This document shows positions 55,964 to 64,000 of a DNA stretch of 64,000 bases, piece by piece. Source of the DNA: Lacunisphaera limnophila. Lineage in GTDB: Bacteria; Verrucomicrobiota; Verrucomicrobiia; Opitutales; Opitutaceae. A program made the position numbers and the translations under genes. The DNA is taken from assembly GCF_001746835.1 (NCBI RefSeq), contig NZ_CP016094.1:248001-312000 (forward strand), read 5' to 3'. A model generated the notes under the pieces. That model was given only the letters and a program-made list of their open reading frames with translations. It searched no databases and had not been told where the DNA came from. Within the stretch, counting starts at the first letter, position 1. Every line of letters starts with the position of its first letter.

Positions 55964-56746
55964 TCAGAACAACGTCCGCATCAGCACCGTCACCAGGAAC
56001 GATCCCACGACGATCGAAAACATCTTCGTCGTCAGCACCACCTCGATCGCCAGCGCGAGCCGCTGGTTGATGCTCACCTTGCGCAACAGCCCGACCATCA
56101 CCCCGGCGGCCACCGCCTCGTCCGCGTAGAACAAGGTCATCATGTCGAGCATCGCGAAACCGATGTAGCCGATCACGCCGCGCACGGCCACGTCCACCCC
56201 CGCCACCAGCAACAACCCGGTCCACGGCACGTCCGAATTCCAATACTTGCAGGCGAGTTTCAGCGCGACGAGCGTCATCACCCACTTCACCGCCAGCTCC
56301 AGCAGGAAGCCACCGAGGTGAAAGGAGGGCACCAGGGCAACTGGCGCCTCGGTCGGATTTTCCATCTGCACAATCGCCGCCTCGAGCTGCGCCCGGGCCT
56401 TCGCGTCGGCCAGCGCCGCCGCCTGCTCCTCCTTGGCGAGGGCCATCTCCTCCGCCACGCTGAGCTCCGGTTCCACCGGCTCGGGGGCCGCTGCCTCCTC
56501 CGTGGCCTCGGCCGGGGCGGTCGCTTCCGCGGCCGGCTTCAGTCCGATGACCTCCGTCACCGCCCCCTGCTTGAGGCTGATCCGGATTCCGCCCTTGTAG
56601 GTCAAAACCTCGGTGTCGCCGCGCTTGATCGCCGAGACTGGGGTCCCCAGCTCCTGCAGGACATTGACCCGGGGCGTCCCGACCTCGACGGCGGTCAGGA
56701 CCGCCGCCAACGCCCAGCCCATAACTGCCAGCAATAAGGTGCGCAT
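55964..56746 (-). CDS. Membrane protein with BamE-like module and coiled coil
   Basis: 260 aa from the ATG at 56746. A signal peptide or first helix (RTLLLAVMGWALAAVLTA) is followed by VEVGTPRVNVLQELGTPVSA, GDTEVLTYKGGIRISLKQGA, the same G.P..V...LG.P.....GD...L.Y..G.I.L..G.V pattern as at 54284. An Ala/Glu-rich coiled coil (about 65-135) comes next, then three or four hydrophobic helices (FLLELAVKWVMTLVALKLAC; GLLLVAGVDVAVRGVIGYIG; LALAIEVVLTTKMFSIVVGS). It sits in the inner membrane. Function unknown. Confidence 0.7.
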   Translation of the reverse strand: MRTLLLAVMGWALAAVLTAVEVGTPRVNVLQELGTPVSAIKRGDTEVLTYKGGIRISLKQGAVTEVIGLKPAAEATAPAEATEEAAAPEPVEPELSVAEEMALAKEEQAAALADAKARAQLEAAIVQMENPTEAPVALVPSFHLGGFLLELAVKWVMTLVALKLACKYWNSDVPWTGLLLVAGVDVAVRGVIGYIGFAMLDMMTLFYADEAVAAGVMVGLLRKVSINQRLALAIEVVLTTKMFSIVVGSFLVTVLMRTLF

Positions 56747-56878
56747 GAAAAGGTCCGCGCAGTCTGCCCACCGCCGCCGGCCGGCCAAGGATATTGTCCG
56801 CGCCCTTCCGGCAGCCCGGCCGCATTTGCCAAAATTTCACCATTTTCATTTCCCCCGCACGCGCCAAGGTAGCGCCCC

Positions 56879-57885
56879 ATGCCGCGTTTCCTCCCCCTCC
56901 TGCTGCTGGGTCTGCTCGCCGCTACCGCGCGCGCCCAACCCGCGGAGAGCCCGCCGGCCCGACCTGAGGACACGCCCGCCCTGCCCGCCGAGGAAACCCT
57001 CGAACCCGAACTCGCCCCCGCCTTTGCCCCCCAACCCATCACCGACTGGCTCGCCGCGCAGGTGGAACTCCACCGCCGCGGCTTCTCCTGCGGTTCGCTC
57101 GACGGCGTGCGCGGCCTCCAGACCGCCGCGGCCCTCAAGGCCTGGCAGAAAAACGAGGGCCTGCCGGAGACCGGCGATCTCGATCGCGCCACCCGCGAAA
57201 CCTTGCTCCTCACGGCTCCCGTGCTCGCGGACTATGTCTTCAGCGCCGAGGACCTCGCCGCCCTCCAACCCGTGCCCGACACCTGGCTGGGCAAATCCCA
57301 AACCGACGCGCTCCGCCACGCCACCGCCCTCGAGCTGGTCGCCGAGCGTTTCCGCGCCAACCCCAAGCTGCTCCAGAAACTCAATCCCGCGGTCGACTGG
57401 GACGACCTGCTGCCCGGCACCGTCCTCGTCGTGCCGGACGCCGCCGTCGTGCCCGCCCCCGGCCGCGTCGCGCGCATCCACATCTACCTCGCCGAAAAAT
57501 CCCTGCAGGCCGTGGACGAGACCGGCCGCATCCTGCTCCACTGCCCGGTGAGCATCGCCCGCAATGTCGAGAAACGCCCCGTCGGCGAGCTGCACATCGT
57601 CGTCGTCGTTCCCGACCCGAACTACACCTTCGACCCGAGGTCTTTCCCGAGGTGCCCGAGGCCCAGGAACTCGGCCGCCGTCTCATCATCCCGCCCGGCC
57701 CCAACAACCCCGTCGGCGTCGCTTGGATCGGCCTCGACCGCACCGGCTACGGCATCCACGGCACCCCCGAACCCGAGAAGGTCGGCCGCACCGAGTCCCA
57801 CGGCTGCTTCCGCGTCGCCAACTGGGACGCCCGCACCCTCCTCCGCCTCGCCTGGACCGGCCTGCCTGTGACCGTGGACCCCTGA
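56879..57885 (+). pseudogene. L,D-transpeptidase with peptidoglycan-binding domain, frameshifted
   Basis: Frame 2 from the ATG at 56879 encodes a signal peptide, a peptidoglycan-binding domain (LHRRGFSCGSLDGVRGLQTA), a LysM-like part (ELVAERFRANPKLLQKLNPA) and the start of a YkuD domain (ARIHIYLAEKSLQAVDETGR) up to PNYTFDP. The rest of YkuD lies in frame 1 (PEAQELGRRLIIPPGPNNPV, GYGIHGT, then ESHGCFRV with the catalytic Cys) and ends at 57885. Adding one base in GACCCGAGG at about 57635 joins the two frames and restores FDPEVFPEVPEAQ. The intact enzyme would cross-link peptidoglycan in the periplasm. An M23 peptidase gene follows. Confidence 0.75.
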
Positions 57886-57906
57886 GCGCCCCGCCATTCT
57901 TGCCCC

Positions 57907-58710
57907 ATGCGCCGGCTGCTCCTCGCCCTCTTGCTCGCCGTCCGCCTCGCCGGCGCCAACTGCGATGATCCCGGCATCCGCGTCACCGAGGAACGGCAGG
58001 GCGACATCGTTCGCCTCTACGCCGAGACCACCACCTGCCTCGACCTCACCTTCACGCTCACCGCGGACTTGCAGAACATACGGACCTCGGCCCCGCTGCC
58101 GGCGACCGTGGAGAGCCGCGGCTCACCGCGCTTTCTGCTCCTTGAGCTCCGGCCGGCCGCTCCCGGCCAGGCGTGGAGTTACCGGTACCGCTACCACTGG
58201 CAATACGGCGGTCGCGGCGGCGAGCCGGACGACACCGCCTACCGCCTGCCCTTCGCCGGCTCGCACCGGCTGCAGCAAGGCTACCGCGGATCCTTCAGCC
58301 ACCAACGCGGCTCCCCCAACGAACACGCCCACGACTGGGTCATGCCCGTGGGAACCCCGGTGCTCGCGGCGCGAGGCGGAACCGTGGTGGGCGTCCGTCA
58401 GGACTCCACCACCGGCGGTCCAAGTGAAACCTACAAGCAGTGCGCGAACTATGTGATTATCCGTCACGCCGACGGTACCTACGCCGAATACCTGCACCTC
58501 CAGACGCAGGGCGTGGAGGTGCGCCTCGGCGACGAGGTCCAGGCCGGCCAGCGCCTCGCGCGGTCCGGCAACACGGGCTGGTCCACCAATCCACACCTGC
58601 ATTTCGCCGTCTTCCGCACCGTCGATGGGCAAACCCGCGAAACCCTGCCGGTGCGGTTCCGCCTCAAGGACGGCACGGTACAACCACTGCACGAAGGCCG
58701 CACCTACTGA
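57907..58710 (+). CDS. Secreted M23-family metallopeptidase
   Basis: 267 aa with a signal peptide (RRLLLALLLAVRLAGA). The M23 domain occupies about 110-260. Zinc ligands are H132 (SFSHQRG), D143 (HAHDWVMPVGTPV) and H232 (NPHLHFAV), with H230 as catalytic base. EYLHLQ and VEVRLGDEVQAGQRLARSGN are the expected lysostaphin-like strands. The N-terminal 100 residues are a beta-rich domain found in related proteins. It probably cleaves peptide cross-links of the cell wall. It starts 21 bases after the L,D-transpeptidase gene. Confidence 0.88.
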   Translation: MRRLLLALLLAVRLAGANCDDPGIRVTEERQGDIVRLYAETTTCLDLTFTLTADLQNIRTSAPLPATVESRGSPRFLLLELRPAAPGQAWSYRYRYHWQYGGRGGEPDDTAYRLPFAGSHRLQQGYRGSFSHQRGSPNEHAHDWVMPVGTPVLAARGGTVVGVRQDSTTGGPSETYKQCANYVIIRHADGTYAEYLHLQTQGVEVRLGDEVQAGQRLARSGNTGWSTNPHLHFAVFRTVDGQTRETLPVRFRLKDGTVQPLHEGRTY

Positions 58711-58775
58711 AACCTGCCGGCGGTTTTAGGCGTTTGCGGTTTGGGGACCTTCTCGCTTCACTCTGCGGCAACCCC

Positions 58776-59801
58776 ATGACCAAACCCCGCCGCTCCTTCC
58801 TGCTGGCCCCGCTCACCGCCGCCCTCCTCCTGGCCGGCTGCACCAGCGCCACCCCACCCCCGCCGCCGACGCCCGCCGCCCCCGCCGCCGCGGGCGTCGT
58901 CAGCACCCACGGCCGCCTCCAGGTGGCCGGCAACCGCATCGTCGGCGCCCACGGCCGCCCCGTCTCGCTCGCCGGCGTCAGCTTCGGCTGGAGCCAGTGG
59001 GAAGCCGCCCGCTTCTACAACGCCGGCACCGTCAACTGGCTCAAGCAGGACTGGAATGCCTCGATCGTCCGCGCCGCCCTCGGCCTGCATCAGGAACCGG
59101 GCAGCTACCTGCAGGCCCCCGCCGCCAACCGCGCCCGCGTCATCGCCGTGGCCGACGCCGCCATCGCCGCCGACCTCTACGTGCTCATCGACTGGCACGA
59201 CCACCACGCCCACGAACGCACCGACCTCGCCGTGGCCTTCTTCACCGACATGGCCCGCCGCTACGGCCACCAGCCCCACGTCATCTACGAGATCTACAAC
59301 GAACCCCTCAACACCGCCTCCTGGTCCCGCGACGTGAAGCCCTACGCCGAAAAGGTCATCGCCGCCATCCGGACCATCGATCCCGACAACCTCATCGTCG
59401 TGGGCACCCCGGCCTGGGCGCAGGATGTCGACGTCGCCGCCGCCGACCCGATCAAGGATCCCAACGTCGCCTACACGCTCCATTTCTACGCCGGCACCCA
59501 CAAGGCCGGGCTCCGCGCCAAGGCCCGCAAGGCCCTGGATCTCGGCGCCGCGCTCTTCGTCACCGAATGGGGCACCTGCAACGCCGACGGCGCCGGCCCG
59601 GTGGACGAGGCGTCTGTCCGCGAGTGGTTCGACTTCATGCGCGAAAACCAGCTCAGCCACTGCAACTGGGGGATCTACGACAAGCGCGAGACCGCCGCGA
59701 TCATCCATCCCGGCGCCACCGCCCAAGGTGGCTGGAAGGATGCCGACCTCACCCCCTCCGGCCGCTACGCCCGCGACCTGATCCGAGCCTGGGGCAAGTA
59801 A
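58776..59801 (+). CDS. GH5-family endoglucanase, lipoprotein
   Basis: 341 aa from the ATG at 58776. The signal ends in LLLAGC, a lipobox, and a Pro/Ala-rich linker (TPPPPPTPAAPAAAG) follows. The GH5 barrel shows GVSFGWSQWEAARFYNAGTV, VLIDWHDHHAHE, acid/base E176 in IYEIYNEP and nucleophile E264 in FVTEWGT. These are the hallmarks of GH5 subfamily 2-like cellulases. It would be tethered to the outer membrane or periplasm and cut beta-1,4-glucans. It is monocistronic. Confidence 0.9.
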   Translation: MTKPRRSFLLAPLTAALLLAGCTSATPPPPPTPAAPAAAGVVSTHGRLQVAGNRIVGAHGRPVSLAGVSFGWSQWEAARFYNAGTVNWLKQDWNASIVRAALGLHQEPGSYLQAPAANRARVIAVADAAIAADLYVLIDWHDHHAHERTDLAVAFFTDMARRYGHQPHVIYEIYNEPLNTASWSRDVKPYAEKVIAAIRTIDPDNLIVVGTPAWAQDVDVAAADPIKDPNVAYTLHFYAGTHKAGLRAKARKALDLGAALFVTEWGTCNADGAGPVDEASVREWFDFMRENQLSHCNWGIYDKRETAAIIHPGATAQGGWKDADLTPSGRYARDLIRAWGK

Positions 59802-59951
59802 GCCCCCGGCCCCCGTATTCCTGGCCAACGGGTTCCCTCGCCGCCGCCCACCCCTCGTCGGCGGTCCCGTCGGCCGCACGCGTGGCTATGGACTAAATCC
59901 GGCGCAGGAAAATGATTTGTCCGTATCGCCCCGACATCTTACCCGCGCTCC

Positions 59952-60020
59952 CTCAGGTTTCAGGTTTCAGGTTTCCTCCTTCTTCCTTCTTAATTCTTCC
60001 TTCTTACTTCCTAATTCCGC
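59952..60020. repeat. Heptamer tandem repeats (CAGGTTT / TTCTTCC types)
   Basis: TTTCAGG is repeated three times, followed by a run of CCTTCTT/TTCTTCC variants. It lies just before the SNF2 start, and the open frame through it is not coding. Confidence 0.65.
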
Positions 60021-60028
60021 CTTCCCCC

Positions 60029-62757
<2,729 letters not shown>

Positions 62758-64000
62758 TCAGGCCGCGAGCCGCACCCCGAGGCGGCAGACCATCGCCAGC
62801 ATGATGCGGATCGAGCGGACGCATTCCTGCGGCAACACGATCTGCCGCGTCTCCGCCCATCCCGCGACCAGCACCCCGCGCACCTGCGCGCCATCACTCA
62901 GGGGCAGCAAAACAAACGCCCCCAGTCCGTCCTGCGTCTTCAACCAGTCCGGCAGGTAAGCCATGATCTTTTCCTCGCGGGCGTGGTGGATGATGATGTT
63001 CTCGTTCCGGGCCAAGCACACCCCCAGGACGGTGCGTTCCCCGATGACCACCTGCAGGCCGGAACGACCCTGCAGCACTTGGTACAGGTCACCCCGGCCA
63101 TGCACCAAGGGAAACGCGCGGTTGGCCGCCTCCCCGGCGAACAACAGGCACATGTGTGCGCCGAAACCCCGCTGAACCGTCTCCAACAAGGCCTCATGCA
63201 TGCGGAGGCGAGACATCCCGGGCTGCCGCAGCAGGTCGGTCAGCTGATTTAGGCTGCCGGCCCAGTCGACCGCCGCCAGATTCGCGGCCGGCGCCGGCAT
63301 CCCGTCCGCCTGGGCGGCGGGAACCGCGGGGACCTTCGCGGCGGGCGGCGGCGGCGCGGCGACCACGACGGCCGCGACGGCCGGCGGCACGACCTCCGGC
63401 GGCCGGTTCGGATCAACCGCGTTCCGGCATTTGGTCATGCGGGTCATGATGCGCACCGGCAGGCTCTTCAGGCGGAACACGCTCACAAATTCGTCCAATT
63501 GCTCCTTGGCGACGTCCATCACGTGATGAATTTCCTCATGCAGCCGCGGCAGTGCGTGCTCGTAGCGCCGGGCCAGTTCCAGCGACTTCGCGGCAAAGTC
63601 CGCCGGGTCGCTTCGCGGATCGGTGGTCAGCGCCGACAGCTCGCCGGCAAACGCCGTGAGCGCGCGCATCTGGTCGTCGGGCTTGCTCTCCAGCACCGCA
63701 AAGGTCTCGGGTGGCATCGCCTTGAGGGTCGTGAGGATATCCTCGGGCAGGTTGGCCGCATCGAGCAGCTGGTGTCCCAGCTCCAGTGGGGTCATGCCGA
63801 AGATCCGGCGGTACGCCGCATCGTCCGGCTCGCCCCCCGCCTCGCGCCGCAGCTGGCGGAATTCCTCACCCATGCACGAGGTCAGCACAATCTGGCCGAA
63901 ATTCCTCAGCGAGGCGCACAGGAACGCCTGCTCCTTGTCCAGCGTCGCCCGACCCGCGGCCAGCGCCTGCGCCAGGCAGCCCGCCATCAGCGACTGCGCC
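62758..64000 (-). CDS. HDOD-domain signalling protein, N-terminus outside the window
   Basis: The frame continues to the window edge (AQSL precedes the internal ATG at 63987), so the start is missing; about 413 codons are visible. The visible N-terminal part (EQAFLCASLRNFGQIVLTSC, RIFGMTPLELGHQLLDAANL PE) is the second half of an HDOD domain, a relative of HD phosphohydrolases used in signalling. A helical linker and an Ala/Pro-rich stretch (about 63290-63410) follow. The C-terminal about 180 residues look like a GAF-type domain (AHMCLLFAGEAANRAFPLVH, GAFVLLPLSDGAQVRGVLVA). It is cytoplasmic and a likely regulator. It is convergent with the SNF2 gene with no gap. Confidence 0.75.
   Translation of the reverse strand, partial: AQSLMAGCLAQALAAGRATLDKEQAFLCASLRNFGQIVLTSCMGEEFRQLRREAGGEPDDAAYRRIFGMTPLELGHQLLDAANLPEDILTTLKAMPPETFAVLESKPDDQMRALTAFAGELSALTTDPRSDPADFAAKSLELARRYEHALPRLHEEIHHVMDVAKEQLDEFVSVFRLKSLPVRIMTRMTKCRNAVDPNRPPEVVPPAVAAVVVAAPPPPAAKVPAVPAAQADGMPAPAANLAAVDWAGSLNQLTDLLRQPGMSRLRMHEALLETVQRGFGAHMCLLFAGEAANRAFPLVHGRGDLYQVLQGRSGLQVVIGERTVLGVCLARNENIIIHHAREEKIMAYLPDWLKTQDGLGAFVLLPLSDGAQVRGVLVAGWAETRQIVLPQECVRSIRIMLAMVCRLGVRLAA

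Noticed and set aside
59912-60028. N-terminal extension of the SNF2 protein
   Set aside because: The codons are heptamer repeats giving a low-complexity Ser/Phe/Pro peptide; the ATG at 60029 starts the normal-looking sequence.

Overview
The window is a GC-rich bacterial chromosome segment that most resembles a member of the Verrucomicrobiota, probably family Opitutaceae. This is inferred from gene content and codon style, not from a marker gene: a very large Oar-like TonB receptor, a chlamydia-like class I ribonucleotide reductase, sulfatases with their own formylglycine-generating enzyme, DUF1080, GH97, malectin and XylR-type regulators, and very many intergenic palindromic repeats. No rRNA, tRNA or CRISPR array was seen.

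Layout. 1-2976 is the 3' part of a TonB-dependent receptor closed by a strong terminator. 3.06-3.93 kb is a mosaic of short repeats. 4.3-9.1 kb holds nrdB and nrdA; the NrdB sequence has the class Ic signature (no radical tyrosine). 9.12-13.6 kb is a visibly more A/T-rich island: a 35-codon remnant of a SIR2-like protein, a membrane-anchored NACHT NTPase (candidate anti-phage protein) and an unknown multi-span membrane protein. 13.6-16.9 kb carries an M28 peptidase between a DUF3500 gene and a duplicated fragment of that gene's 5' end. 17.2-19.4 kb has a serine hydrolase followed by a subclass B1-type metallo-beta-lactamase. 19.6-21.1 kb is a patatin-like lipoprotein. 21.3-25.8 kb is a formylglycine-generating enzyme plus two sulfatases.

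25.8-41.9 kb is a series of housekeeping and secreted-protein genes on both strands (GNAT, MBL-fold, thioredoxin-TonB, Gre factor, PilZ, flavin monooxygenase, OsmC, GH43-like, aldo/keto reductase, DUF1080, glutaredoxin, thioesterase, rsmH, ysxC) and a 31-codon membrane protein with its own ribosome binding site and terminator. 42.2-44.5 kb holds a divergent signalling pair: a multi-span sensor with a C-terminal cysteine cluster and a GAF histidine kinase. 44.5-52.1 kb is a sugar-related stretch (XylR regulator, TIM-barrel isomerase, malectin, PQQ-propeller protein, GH97). 52.2-62.8 kb has a methyltransferase, secreted unknowns, cell-wall enzymes (L,D-transpeptidase, M23), a GH5 cellulase and an SNF2 helicase. 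An HDOD-type signalling protein runs off the right edge.

Three themes cross the window. (1) Several families of short palindromic repeats lie between genes, and copies of two families lie in frame inside nrdA and the SNF2 gene. (2) Three genes (YkgJ-like, L,D-transpeptidase, SNF2) each need one extra base to be intact, so either consensus errors or real decay is present. (3) The NACHT/SIR2 island is the best candidate for an undescribed defence locus.
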